A stretch of DNA of 64,000 bases, from the NCBI GenBank assembly GCA_020026275.1, contig JAHHQQ010000004.1:1-64000 (forward strand). Reading direction: 5' to 3'. This document shows positions 24,617 to 33,892 of the stretch, one piece after another (position 1 is the first letter of the stretch; each line of letters begins with the position of its first letter). The position numbers were made by a program, and so were the translations under genes. Under the pieces are notes generated by a model. It did no database searches and had not been told where the DNA came from. It worked only from the letters and a program-made list of their open reading frames with translations. Source of the stretch: Bacteroidales bacterium (lineage in GTDB: Bacteria > Bacteroidota > Bacteroidia > Bacteroidales > UBA932).

Positions 24617-26737
24617 ATGGCTAAAAGAGATCTTACATTTACAAGAAACATCGGTATCATTGCCCACATCGATGCGGGTAAGACCACTACTTCAGAGCGT
24701 ATCCTTTACTACACTGGTAAAATCCACAAGATCGGAGAGACTCATGAAGGCAGCGCAACCATGGACTGGATGGCACAGGAGCAGGAGCGTGGTATCACCA
24801 TCACTTCTGCAGCTACAACAGCCTTCTGGAACTACAATGGCAACTCTTACCAGTTGAATATCATCGATACTCCGGGTCACGTTGACTTCACAGTAGAGGT
24901 TGAGCGTGCTCTCCGTGTATTGGACGGTACAGTGGCAACATTTGATGCTGTGGGTCGTGTACAGCCACAGTCAGAGACTGTATGGCGTCAGGCCGACAAG
25001 TTCGGCGTTCCAAAAATTGCCTATGTCAATAAAATGGACCGTGTTGGTGCAGACTTTCTCGCATGTGTAGAGGAAATCAAGACCAAGCTAGGTGCAACCG
25101 CTGTTCCAATTTCACTTCCTATTGGTTCAGAGGACAAATTCCAAGGTATTGTAGACCTTATTTCAAGAGAAGCAATCATCTACGATTCAACTAACCCTAA
25201 CCTCATCAACTACACCATCGAGGAGGTTCCTGAGAACATGAAGGACGAAGTTGAACTGTGGAGAGACAAATTGGTAGAAGCGGCAGCTGAGTGTGATGAA
25301 GCTCTTATGGAGAAATACTTCGAGGATCCTGATTCACTTACAGAGGATGAAATCATCGCCGCACTCAGAAAGGGTACTGTAGAGATGAAGATTGTTCCTG
25401 CTACTTGCGGTTCTTCATACAAAGACAAAGGTGTCCAGTTCCTTCTGAATGCAATTGCACGTTATCTTCCTTCTCCTCTTGATATCGGTGCAATCAAAGC
25501 GACCAACGCTTCAACAGGTGAAGAAGAAGATGTTCACCCAGTAGCTGACGAACCATTCTGCGGTCTGGTCTTCAAAATTGCTACTGACCCATTTGTTGGT
25601 CGTATTGCCTATATCAGAGCATATTCAGGTAGACTTGATGCCGGTACTTATGTCATCAACACCCGTTCTGGCAAGAAAGAGCGTGCAGCGAGACTTTATC
25701 AGATGCACTCAAATCACCAGAACCCAATTGAATTCGTAGAGTGCGGAGACATCTGCGCTGTTGTCGGATTCAAGGAACTTCGTACAGGTGATACTATTTG
25801 TTCAGAAAAACGCCTCGTCAATCTCGAATCAATGGAATTCCCAGATCCTGTTATCGGCATCGCAGTAGAGCCAAAGACTCAGGGTGACCTCGAGAAACTC
25901 GGTATCGCTCTCAACAAATTGGCTGAAGAGGACCCAACCTTCACTGTCAAATCTGATCCTGATTCAGGTCAAACCCTGATCAGCGGTATGGGTGAGCTTC
26001 ACCTTGACATCATTGTTGACCGTCTCCGTCGTGAATTCGGTGTAGACATCAACCAAGGTGCCCCTCAGGTCAACTACAAAGAGAGCATCACAGGTACTGT
26101 ACAGCATCGTGAGGTGTTCAAGAAACAGTCCGGTGGTCGTGGTAAGTTCGCAGACATCATCGTTGAGATCGGTCCTGCAGACGAGGGCGTGACCGGCCTC
26201 CAGTTCGACAATCAGGTGAAAGGCGGTAACATTCCTAAGGAGTATATTCCAAGTGTACAGAAGGGCTTCGAGTCAGCAATGGCCAATGGTGTCCTTGCAG
26301 GATATGAGGTTCAATCCTTGAAAGTCACTTTGCTTGACGGTTCATTCCATCCTGTAGACTCTGACCAGCTTTCATTCGAAATCGCTGCCAGAATGGCCTT
26401 CCGTCATGCTTGTCCTAAAGCAAGTCCTGTTCTCCTTGAGCCTATCATGAGTGTCGAGGTGGTTACTCCAGAAGAGTACATGGGTGATATCGTAGGTGAC
26501 CTTAACCGTCGTCGTGGACAAATCAATGCAATGGATTCAACTCCAAACGGAGCCAGAATCATCAGAGCATTCGTTCCACTTTCAGAGCAGTTCGGTTATG
26601 TGACAGTTCTTAGAACTTTGTCATCTGGTCGTGCCACCAACACCATGACATTTGACCACTATGCGGAAGTTCCTGCCAACTTGGCTAAGGACGTCATCGA
26701 GAAGAGTGGCTACTCTGTAAGCGATGAGGACGAATAG
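24617..26737 (+). CDS. fusA: Translation elongation factor G
   Basis: GTPase driving ribosomal translocation. 706 residues. G1 AHIDAGKTTT, switch II DTPGHVDFTVEVERAL, G4 NKMD, and the domain IV-V region with HPVDSDQLSFEIAARMAF and MSVEVVTPEEYMGDIVGDLN are intact. Standard str operon position between rpsG and rpsJ. Confidence 0.98.
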   Translation: MAKRDLTFTRNIGIIAHIDAGKTTTSERILYYTGKIHKIGETHEGSATMDWMAQEQERGITITSAATTAFWNYNGNSYQLNIIDTPGHVDFTVEVERALRVLDGTVATFDAVGRVQPQSETVWRQADKFGVPKIAYVNKMDRVGADFLACVEEIKTKLGATAVPISLPIGSEDKFQGIVDLISREAIIYDSTNPNLINYTIEEVPENMKDEVELWRDKLVEAAAECDEALMEKYFEDPDSLTEDEIIAALRKGTVEMKIVPATCGSSYKDKGVQFLLNAIARYLPSPLDIGAIKATNASTGEEEDVHPVADEPFCGLVFKIATDPFVGRIAYIRAYSGRLDAGTYVINTRSGKKERAARLYQMHSNHQNPIEFVECGDICAVVGFKELRTGDTICSEKRLVNLESMEFPDPVIGIAVEPKTQGDLEKLGIALNKLAEEDPTFTVKSDPDSGQTLISGMGELHLDIIVDRLRREFGVDINQGAPQVNYKESITGTVQHREVFKKQSGGRGKFADIIVEIGPADEGVTGLQFDNQVKGGNIPKEYIPSVQKGFESAMANGVLAGYEVQSLKVTLLDGSFHPVDSDQLSFEIAARMAFRHACPKASPVLLEPIMSVEVVTPEEYMGDIVGDLNRRRGQINAMDSTPNGARIIRAFVPLSEQFGYVTVLRTLSSGRATNTMTFDHYAEVPANLAKDVIEKSGYSVSDEDE

Positions 26738-26767
26738 TAAGTTTAATTGCTAAAAAGTTATATTGAC

Positions 26768-27076
26768 ATGAGTCAAAAGATCAGAATAAAACTCAAATCA
26801 TTCGATCATATGTTGCTTGACAAGTCAGCAAAGAAGATCGCAGAAACAGTGACTAGCACTGGTGCCAAGGTATGTGGTCCAATTCCACTTCCTACTGACA
26901 AAAAGATTTTCACTGTCAACCGCTCTACCTTCGTGAACAAGAAGGCACGCGAGCAGTTTGAGCTTGATTCTTACTGCAGGCTTCTCGATATCGAGGAATC
27001 AAATGCTAAAACAGTTGATTCTCTCATGAAGCTGGAGCTGCCTTCAGGTGTAGAAGTCGAGATCAAAGTTGGATAA
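26768..27076 (+). CDS. rpsJ: 30S ribosomal protein S10
   Basis: 102 residues from the ATG at 26768 (MSQKIRIKLKSFDH); an upstream in-frame ATG at 26747 lacks homology and is rejected. S10 also serves as NusE in antitermination. It ends the str operon here: the next gene is a tRNA, not rplC, so the usual S10-spc ribosomal cluster is elsewhere. Confidence 0.97.
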   Translation: MSQKIRIKLKSFDHMLLDKSAKKIAETVTSTGAKVCGPIPLPTDKKIFTVNRSTFVNKKAREQFELDSYCRLLDIEESNAKTVDSLMKLELPSGVEVEIKVG

Positions 27077-27105
27077 TAAATATCTGAATATTTCAGAAAA
27101 TTATC

Positions 27106-27113
27106 TATATTTG
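27106..27113 (+). promoter_or_regulatory. -7 box of tRNA-Met promoter
   Basis: TATATTTG, 32 bases before the tRNA. Confidence 0.7.
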
Positions 27114-27145
27114 TTGAGTTATGGAACTCATAACTCAACAATTCC

Positions 27146-27219
27146 GGTCCCATAGCTCAGTTGGTTAGAGCATCTGACTCATAATCAGGGGGTCACAGGA
27201 TCATGCCCTGTTGGGACCA
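27146..27219 (+). tRNA. tRNA-Met (CAT), unusual T-loop
   Basis: Acceptor GGTCCCA pairs with TGGGACC; the anticodon loop is CTCATAA with anticodon CAT. The acceptor fits elongator Met rather than initiator (which lacks the 1-72 pair), though a lysidine-modified Ile tRNA cannot be excluded formally. The T-stem ACAGG/CCTGT encloses the loop ATCATGC instead of the usual TTCRANY: positions 54 and 58 read A and T rather than T and A. CCA is not encoded. Confidence 0.9.
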
Positions 27220-27230
27220 CGCAAAGAAAA

Positions 27231-27264
27231 AAGCAGGTCAAGCTGAAGCTTGACCTGCTTTTTT
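27231..27264 (+). terminator. Terminator of tRNA-Met
   Basis: AAGCAGGTCAAGCT pairs with AGCTTGACCTGCTT around GA, followed by T residues. Confidence 0.9.
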
Positions 27265-27301
27265 CATATATTAGCATCACTTCAATGAAAAACACTGGAC
27301 T

Positions 27302-28549
27302 ATGAACAATGAAAATTGGTGGAAAAAACTCCTGACCTCCCTACTCACAATCATCTTTGCCCTGTCCCAGACAGGAATGACTGCCAGAACACTTCCCAGC
27401 GCCCCAGGCGGCCCCAGCCAGCAGGCCATAAAAGTCAAAGATGGGAAACTGTATATCGGCGCCCGATACAATGAGCAATACGACCTGCTGATCACCTTCT
27501 CCAAGTGCATGTTCAACCATCTCATGACTTTCAGCCAAGTGGGACTGGCCACCAACTCCGGAAACGCCCCCCTGCCCAATCCAGACCGTCCGGTCGAATC
27601 CATGCTCAACCAAGCGTTCTCCGACAATATCGGCCCTTTCTCGATTACCGGCCACGGATGGTGCGGAGCCAACCACAGCTACATGGACCAGAACCAGATC
27701 CGTACAGCGGAAAACATCAGCTATTCGTTCTCAGCAGACGGCAAAGCGCTGGAAGAAGGCGACGCCGGCTATGCCCGGAAAGTGCAGGTAAGCGTGAAGA
27801 ACCGCATCTATAATCCCACCTTTCCACCGGCAGAAGGCGCGGAAATCCTTTCCAGCGAGCTCTGCATCGAAGAGGCGGACTACCTGATCGAAGACGGCGG
27901 AATCCTGGTAAAGGTGCGCCATACCTTCACCAATCCCGTTCCAGTCACTCTGCATGTCTATTACGGAATGCAGTCAATGTTCTGGCAGGAGACCGGCATC
28001 ATGACCCCCCAAGGCATCTACCCGGACTTCGAGGACGCCACCCCCAACCAAACCTTCTACAAAAAAGACTATCCCGAATTCAGACGCTATATCGAACGCC
28101 GGAAAGACACCCGGAACTTCGGGCCTGACGGCAAAATGCTCTACCAGTCCTCCTACCTCCTTCCGGAAAATGAGGGAACGCACCGACAACTGACAGAGAG
28201 CAGCCGCATCTTCACCCACAGCTACGGCAAATGCTACCATGTCCTGCTGGAAGACCTGGAAGCGGCAGCCGGATTCCGGACAAAATGGTGCGGCCTATAC
28301 AATTGGCCTGAGCCGATACAGGACAACGATGTGGCGCTGGTCTACACGGCAAAGGCAAAAGGCAGGGACTATCTGTTCATTGACCTCAAACAAGCCGCAG
28401 GAGACCTCAAAATTCCATTCCCTGACCATCTCAAGGGAAAGAGATGCAAGGTGTCGGAAAAGGCTGGAAACATCGTCAGAATCCAAAAGAACAGGAAGCA
28501 GATCGTCCTATCTTCCTCCGGACCCGGTTCCGTCATCCTGATATTCTAG
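27302..28549 (+). CDS. Secreted protein of unknown function
   Basis: 415 residues with an N-terminal membrane-spanning signal (KKLLTSLLTIIFALSQTGMTA), so probably exported. I do not recognise a family. The body appears beta-rich with frequent aromatic residues (HVYYGMQSMFWQETG, GLYNWPEPIQDND), which would fit a carbohydrate-active or beta-sandwich protein, but no catalytic motif is evident. One sampled 60-base row is 55% G+C, above its surroundings. It is a single gene between the tRNA-Met terminator and its own strong terminator, a position compatible with past insertion next to a tRNA, though no integrase or direct repeat is visible. Confidence 0.7.
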   Translation: MNNENWWKKLLTSLLTIIFALSQTGMTARTLPSAPGGPSQQAIKVKDGKLYIGARYNEQYDLLITFSKCMFNHLMTFSQVGLATNSGNAPLPNPDRPVESMLNQAFSDNIGPFSITGHGWCGANHSYMDQNQIRTAENISYSFSADGKALEEGDAGYARKVQVSVKNRIYNPTFPPAEGAEILSSELCIEEADYLIEDGGILVKVRHTFTNPVPVTLHVYYGMQSMFWQETGIMTPQGIYPDFEDATPNQTFYKKDYPEFRRYIERRKDTRNFGPDGKMLYQSSYLLPENEGTHRQLTESSRIFTHSYGKCYHVLLEDLEAAAGFRTKWCGLYNWPEPIQDNDVALVYTAKAKGRDYLFIDLKQAAGDLKIPFPDHLKGKRCKVSEKAGNIVRIQKNRKQIVLSSSGPGSVILIF

Positions 28550-28584
28550 AAAAAAAGAAGGGAACGTGTTCCCTTCTTTTTTTT
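28550..28584. terminator. Bidirectional terminator
   Basis: AAAAAAGAAGGGAAC and GTTCCCTTCTTTTTT form a near-perfect hairpin with loop GT, between two convergent genes. Confidence 0.9.
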
Positions 28585-28598
28585 CATCAAGCCTATCT

Positions 28599-30542
28599 TT
28601 ATTTCTGGACGCTGGACTCCATCGTCACATTAGAAAGCCCTCCTGTCTTCATCATGGACAGGATCTTATCTGCCTCCTTCTTGTTGTCGAACGGTCCCAG
28701 CAGATAGGAGATTGCCCCTCCGGAAGTCGATTTGACCAGATCGGAAGAAGAAAGCGTCTTCACCAGAGCCAGTTCACTGTCAGAAAGCGACTGACCGTCT
28801 GTCGGGAAAATCCGGATCGTATAGAGATGGCGCACATTCTTTTCAGCCGTCCGGGCCGCCTTGACAGAAATAGGCTTTCCATCCATGAAAGCGGTGATGA
28901 AAGCGGAACGGAAACCACATCTCTTGACCTTGTTGAGCTTCTCCAGCACATCCTTGTAGGAACGGAAGACTCCGACACTGTAGATATAGGTGGAATTGTT
29001 CTTCTTCCTTTCAAATACAGGGCTGAGGCCTTTCAAGTTCTTGACCGTCGCCTTACGGCTGCTGGCAAACATCTGGATCTGGTACACCAGTCCTTCCGGC
29101 AGCTGGTTGTCTTCTGCAAAGCAGCCTTCAGGAAGAATCTTGAAGGAATAGTCAAACTTCGGTTCCGGCTGCAGCACCGTCATCACGAGGGTATCCCCCA
29201 TGTTGTTCTTGGTGAAGGTATAGGAAGAAGAAGCGCCCACAATCTCCTTCTCGGCATCTCTCTGGATGCTTTCCGGATCAAATGAGAACCCTTCCATCAG
29301 AAACTTCATCTCAAGGTCCTGCACCTGCAACCTGACTTTGTTCAGGGAATCCTGCAGCACAGGAAGCAGCTCCTCCTTCTCAGAAATGAACGTCACCCAC
29401 TTGCTCTTCTCCGCTTCTTCCGACTCCGTCTGAAGCTGGGCTCTCGCCTCATCAATCTGAATTGCACAGGCGTTCAGCGTGTCCGTGATGGCACGGACAA
29501 CATTCAATTTGACGGCATAGTCATCCATACCGTCCTGTTCATTCCGGTTCTGGTCCACGATGGAACCATTATCCAGACGGGAAATGTCTTCAATCGGATT
29601 GAGCAGAGACAGATTCTTCAGCTCTTCCGGATTCTCCACGGCCTTGCGCACCGGTGTGCTGTCGTATTCCAGCACATAGATATAGACACTGTCAGCCGTG
29701 CACTCCCTATTGGAAGCGAACATTGAATATTTTCCATCCGGGCTGTCGATGTACAGGAAATCATCGTATGGAGAAGAATAAGGGAAACCCATATTGACAG
29801 GCAGGCCCCATTCATTCTGGTCTTCATCCCAATAGGAGACATACAAATCGTATCCGCCGATTCCATAAAGTCCCTTGGAAGAAAAATACAGCGCTTTTCC
29901 ATCAGAAGAGAGCATCGGGAACACCTCGTCGGAAGAAGTAGTCATATTTTCTCCGAGAAGTTCCGGCACACTCCATACAGAATCCAGCTTCTCTGTCTTG
30001 CAGATATTGCGGATTCCATTCTCATCCTGGACAGAATAGTAGATGGTCTCGCTGTCCTCCGGCACATACATGGCCTTGACGATGGAACCGTTTCCGGCGG
30101 TATCCAACTGATTGGGAACCGGTCTCCAGGAAGCGTCCGGAAGAGGATAGAACAGGAAAAAGTCACGAACCGGGAATTTCTGTTTGGCCACAACGACCGG
30201 AGAAGAACAGAAATCCATCATATTGATGGAATTTTGCGTCAGAATGGCGGCATCCTCCACTTCGAGAAGCTGCAGACTGTCAGATACCTCTTCTACCAGA
30301 CGGCTATAGATCTGCAACGCCTCCGCGAACTGATAGTTGCCATGCAGCTTGGCTGCCCTCTGCAAAGAATCCTGCAGTCCAGGTATAGGACCCGCCAGGG
30401 TATCCGCCACGGAAACAGACCTGAGTGCAGGCTCTCCAGAGGGGATGACGGCAGCCTCTTTCTCCTCTCCATGTCCGGAACAGAGAAATCCAGTGCAGAA
30501 AAATGCGACTGATAAAAACAAATATTTCAAAACCATCTTCAT
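28599..30542 (-). CDS. Envelope protein with PD40 propeller repeats and C-terminal SPOR-like domains
   Basis: 647 residues from the ATG at 30542, where a signal peptide begins (MKMVLKYLFLSVAFFC); the longer frame starts upstream of the promoter box and is rejected. The first half includes a short TPR-like stretch (YQFAEALQIYSRLVEE) and PD40/WD40-like repeats (VFPMLSSDGKALYFSSKG, SPDGKYSMFASNR). A coiled-coil spacer follows, then two SPOR-like segments (YQIQMFASSRKATVKNLKG, YTIRIFPTDGQSLSDSELA). SPOR domains usually bind denuded peptidoglycan. The architecture recalls Bacteroidota envelope proteins of the PorE/OmpA-associated type, but no OmpA domain is present. Single gene, role probably in envelope maintenance (inference). 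Confidence 0.75.
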   Translation of the reverse strand: MKMVLKYLFLSVAFFCTGFLCSGHGEEKEAAVIPSGEPALRSVSVADTLAGPIPGLQDSLQRAAKLHGNYQFAEALQIYSRLVEEVSDSLQLLEVEDAAILTQNSINMMDFCSSPVVVAKQKFPVRDFFLFYPLPDASWRPVPNQLDTAGNGSIVKAMYVPEDSETIYYSVQDENGIRNICKTEKLDSVWSVPELLGENMTTSSDEVFPMLSSDGKALYFSSKGLYGIGGYDLYVSYWDEDQNEWGLPVNMGFPYSSPYDDFLYIDSPDGKYSMFASNRECTADSVYIYVLEYDSTPVRKAVENPEELKNLSLLNPIEDISRLDNGSIVDQNRNEQDGMDDYAVKLNVVRAITDTLNACAIQIDEARAQLQTESEEAEKSKWVTFISEKEELLPVLQDSLNKVRLQVQDLEMKFLMEGFSFDPESIQRDAEKEIVGASSSYTFTKNNMGDTLVMTVLQPEPKFDYSFKILPEGCFAEDNQLPEGLVYQIQMFASSRKATVKNLKGLSPVFERKKNNSTYIYSVGVFRSYKDVLEKLNKVKRCGFRSAFITAFMDGKPISVKAARTAEKNVRHLYTIRIFPTDGQSLSDSELALVKTLSSSDLVKSTSGGAISYLLGPFDNKKEADKILSMMKTGGLSNVTMESSVQK

Positions 30543-30551
30543 TTCACTATG

Positions 30552-30559
30552 CAAATTTA
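30552..30559 (-). promoter_or_regulatory. -7 box of the PD40/SPOR gene
   Basis: Minus strand TAAATTTG only 9 bases before the chosen ATG, implying a very short leader, or use of the second ATG at 30536. Confidence 0.5.
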
Positions 30560-30600
30560 AGAAATAAGTCGCAGATAGTTTCATTGTTCGAAAAAAATAG

Positions 30601-30608
30601 TAAATTTG
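30601..30608 (+). promoter_or_regulatory. -7 box of secDF promoter
   Basis: TAAATTTG, 157 bases before secDF. The resulting leader contains a small hairpin ACACCA (30691-30696)/TGGTGT (30703-30708) followed by a T-rich stretch, possibly an attenuator. Export stress control of secDF is known in other bacteria, but no arrest peptide gene is evident here. Confidence 0.5.
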
Positions 30609-30765
30609 CACTCTATTGCCATGTCGTATATTATTTATTGATAGGATTTAATACCTTGATTGAATGTATCCGACAAGCGATAGACCAAGTACACCACGAA
30701 TATGGTGTTAAATTTTGACTTTTAATAATTATTACGAATTAATTAATTCTAAAAATAAACTTAAA

Positions 30766-33700
30766 ATGCAAAGTAAAGGTGTAATAAGGGTTATTTCAAT
30801 CCTAGTAGCCATTGCCTGTATCTGGCAGCTAGCCTTCACTGCTGTAACTAGCATTCAGGAGAACAAGGCCGGCAAATTTGCAGACCAGGCAGTTGCAGCC
30901 TATCGTGAGAGCCAGGAATTCAGCAAAATCGCTGAAAGAGATCAGGCATTTGTGCTTGATTCCGTAGCCAAAGCAAAGGAAAGATGGTACATTGATTCCA
31001 TTTCAAACCAGAAGATTTACTTCGGCTACACTTACAAAGACGTAAAATCCAAGGAAATCAACCTCGGTCTTGACTTGAAGGGCGGTATGAACGTCATGCT
31101 CCAGGTTCAGTTGAAAGACCTGGTAAATGCACTTTCAGGCAACAACCAGAGCCCTGAGTTTCAGAAAGCACTGGCACTCGCACAAGAGCGCAGTACCAAT
31201 GCAAGAACTGACTTCATCAGCCTCTTCGCCGAAGCATGGAAAGAGGTGAACAACGGCAAAAGCCTTGCTCAGATATTCGGCACTTATGAAATGAGAGATC
31301 GTATCAACGCAAAAACTACCGATGAAGAGGTTATCTCTATTATCCGTACCGATGCACAAGCCGCTTTGGGCAACTCTTTGAACGTTCTCAGAACCCGTAT
31401 TGACCGTTTCGGCGTCACCCAGCCATCTATTCAGGAAATCGGCAATTCTGGCCGTATCCTTGTAGAACTTCCAGGAGTGAAAGACCCAGAGCGTGTAAGA
31501 AAACTCCTCCAAGGTACAGCGTCTCTTGAGTTTTGGACAACCTATGACTATCAGGAGATCTTCCCTTATTTGCAACAGGCGAACACCCTACTTGCAAAGC
31601 TTTATGCAAGTTCCGACAACGCTGAAGACAAAACAGCAAAAGAATCTGCTGACAGTTCTCTGCTCAGTCAAGAAATAAAAGACAACAAAAACGCAGAGAT
31701 GGAAACCGCTTGGAAAAAGGCCAATCCACTCTTTGCAGTTCTCCAGCCAAGCCAGAGCAGAGGTGCTTGTCTTGGTTATGCCCAAGGCGGAGATACCGCT
31801 ATTGTAAACAGAATGCTCAACAACGAGCAGGTGAAAGAATTGTTCCCTTCTGAACTAAAACCAATGTGGAGCGTTCATCCGTCCTCCTATATTGCAGGTG
31901 GCAACTATTTTGAGCTCGTTGCCATCAAAGCAGCCACCAGAGACGGCAAAGCACCGCTTGATGGTGATGCCGTTGACGATGCACGTGTATCTTACAACGG
32001 ACAAGGCATGAACCAGGGTCAGCCAACTGTATCCATGACCATGAACGCAGAAGGAGCCAACGTATGGGCACGCCTCACCAAAGAAAATATCGGCAAACAG
32101 ATCGCCATCGTACTGGACGGCCTTGTCTATTCATACCCAGTAGTCAATACAGAGATCACTGGCGGCATGTCTGAAATCTCCGGCAACTTCACTGTTGAAG
32201 AGGCTACTGACCTTACCAACGTGCTGAAGTCTGGTAAACTTCCTGCTCCAGCAAAAATCATTCAGGAACAGGTGGTCGGCCCTTCACTCGGTTCACGTTC
32301 AATCAAGGCAGGTATGATTTCATTCGTCATCGCCTTCATCCTTGTCCTCATCTACATGATTTTCTTCTACCAAGGTGCAGGTTTCGTCGCTGACATAGCA
32401 TTACTTTGCAACGTCCTCTTCCTGTTTGGCGTATTAGTCTCTTTCGGAGCTGTACTGACCTTGCCTGGTATTGCCGGTCTCGTCCTTACCATGGGTATGG
32501 CCGTCGATGCGAACGTGATCATATACGAACGAATCAAAGAGGAACTTGCTGCCGGCAAAGGTTTGGGCAAAGCGATTCAGGATGGTTATTCCAACGCCTA
32601 TTCCGCCATCATTGACGGTCAGGTGACTACCATGCTGACAGGTATCGTACTCTACTTCTTCGGTTCAGGTCCAGTACAGGGCTTCGCCACTACCTTGATC
32701 ATCGGTATCATCACATCCGTACTCACTTCTATCTTCATCACCCGCATCATCTTTGATGACAGAGTAAAGAAGGGCAAAGACATCAAATTCGAAAACAATC
32801 TTACCAAGAATTTCCTCAAGAACACTCACGTGGACTTCATCGGAAAACGTAAGATCACTTATACAATCTCAGGTGTCCTGATCCTTGTCTCCATCCTTTC
32901 AATCTGCTTCAAAGGCTTCACCTATGGTGTTGATTTCACTGGCGGACGTACCTATGTCGTCAGATTTGACAAGAACGTAACCGCTGAAGAAGTACGTAAA
33001 GCGGCAGTGAAGGAATTTGACGGTGCAGTAGAAGTAAAACAATTCGGTGGCGAAAGCCAAATGAAGATCACTACCCAGTATCTCGTTGAAAATGAATCAA
33101 CAGAGGCGGACAATGAAGTTGAGCAGAAACTCTTCACCGCAGTGAAGCCGTTCTACTCCAACGAAAATCTCACATTTGAAGAGTTCAAATCTACTCAGAC
33201 CAACCCTAATGGTATCATCAGCTCTGACAAAGTTGGACCTTCCATTGCCAACGACATCAAGAGAGGCGCCATCATTTCCGTTCTCCTTGCTTTGCTCGTA
33301 ATTTTCGCCTACATCGCTATGCGATTCAAAGGCTGGACGTGGGGTCTCGGTGGTGTTGTCTCTCTTGCACATACAGCAATCATCGTAATCGGTTTCTTCT
33401 CCTTGTTCTCTGGAATCCTTCCATTCAACTTGGACGTTGACCAGACCTTCATTGCGGCTATCCTGACCATCATCGGTTACGCTATCAACGATAACGTGGT
33501 GATCTTCGACCGTATCCGTGAGCACAAGCTCCTTCACCCTAAGGATAACTTCAAGTCAACAGTAAACAGCGCATTGAACGCAACTTTGACCCGTACAGTC
33601 AACACTTCCGTTTCTACTCTCGTAACCATGCTTGCAATTGCAATCTTCGGTGGTGAGTCCATCAGAGGTCTTGCTGTCGCTCTTATCCTCGGTATCGTCA

Positions 33701-33795
33701 TCGGTACTTACGCATCCATCATGATCGGTACTCCAGTCATGTACGACGCCAACGAGTACGATGAAAAGAGAAAAGCAGAGAAAGCTGCCAAATAA
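30766..33795 (+). CDS. secDF: SecD-SecF fusion protein translocase subunit
   Basis: 1009 residues from ATG 30766 (MQSKGVIRVISILVAI). It pulls translocating proteins across the inner membrane using the proton gradient. The SecD half has the first periplasmic domain (INLGLDLKGGMNVMLQV, TRIDRFGVTQPSIQEIG) and six membrane spans with GLVLTMGMAVDANVIIYER; the SecF half repeats this with GVDFTGGRTYVVRF and TIIGYAINDNVVIFDRIRE. The fusion is common in Bacteroidota. Single gene with a strong terminator. Confidence 0.96.
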   Translation: MQSKGVIRVISILVAIACIWQLAFTAVTSIQENKAGKFADQAVAAYRESQEFSKIAERDQAFVLDSVAKAKERWYIDSISNQKIYFGYTYKDVKSKEINLGLDLKGGMNVMLQVQLKDLVNALSGNNQSPEFQKALALAQERSTNARTDFISLFAEAWKEVNNGKSLAQIFGTYEMRDRINAKTTDEEVISIIRTDAQAALGNSLNVLRTRIDRFGVTQPSIQEIGNSGRILVELPGVKDPERVRKLLQGTASLEFWTTYDYQEIFPYLQQANTLLAKLYASSDNAEDKTAKESADSSLLSQEIKDNKNAEMETAWKKANPLFAVLQPSQSRGACLGYAQGGDTAIVNRMLNNEQVKELFPSELKPMWSVHPSSYIAGGNYFELVAIKAATRDGKAPLDGDAVDDARVSYNGQGMNQGQPTVSMTMNAEGANVWARLTKENIGKQIAIVLDGLVYSYPVVNTEITGGMSEISGNFTVEEATDLTNVLKSGKLPAPAKIIQEQVVGPSLGSRSIKAGMISFVIAFILVLIYMIFFYQGAGFVADIALLCNVLFLFGVLVSFGAVLTLPGIAGLVLTMGMAVDANVIIYERIKEELAAGKGLGKAIQDGYSNAYSAIIDGQVTTMLTGIVLYFFGSGPVQGFATTLIIGIITSVLTSIFITRIIFDDRVKKGKDIKFENNLTKNFLKNTHVDFIGKRKITYTISGVLILVSILSICFKGFTYGVDFTGGRTYVVRFDKNVTAEEVRKAAVKEFDGAVEVKQFGGESQMKITTQYLVENESTEADNEVEQKLFTAVKPFYSNENLTFEEFKSTQTNPNGIISSDKVGPSIANDIKRGAIISVLLALLVIFAYIAMRFKGWTWGLGGVVSLAHTAIIVIGFFSLFSGILPFNLDVDQTFIAAILTIIGYAINDNVVIFDRIREHKLLHPKDNFKSTVNSALNATLTRTVNTSVSTLVTMLAIAIFGGESIRGLAVALILGIVIGTYASIMIGTPVMYDANEYDEKRKAEKAAK

Positions 33796-33814
33796 CAGTT
33801 TCCACATAAATGAG

Positions 33815-33847
33815 AAAGACTGGATCATGTGATCCAGTCTTTTTTTG
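33815..33847 (+). terminator. Terminator of secDF
   Basis: AAAGACTGGATCA and TGATCCAGTCTTT hairpin with T-tract. Confidence 0.9.
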
Positions 33848-33892
33848 CTTTATAGGAGACAGGACACCTACCCGCCCCTTCATATTTCTATC

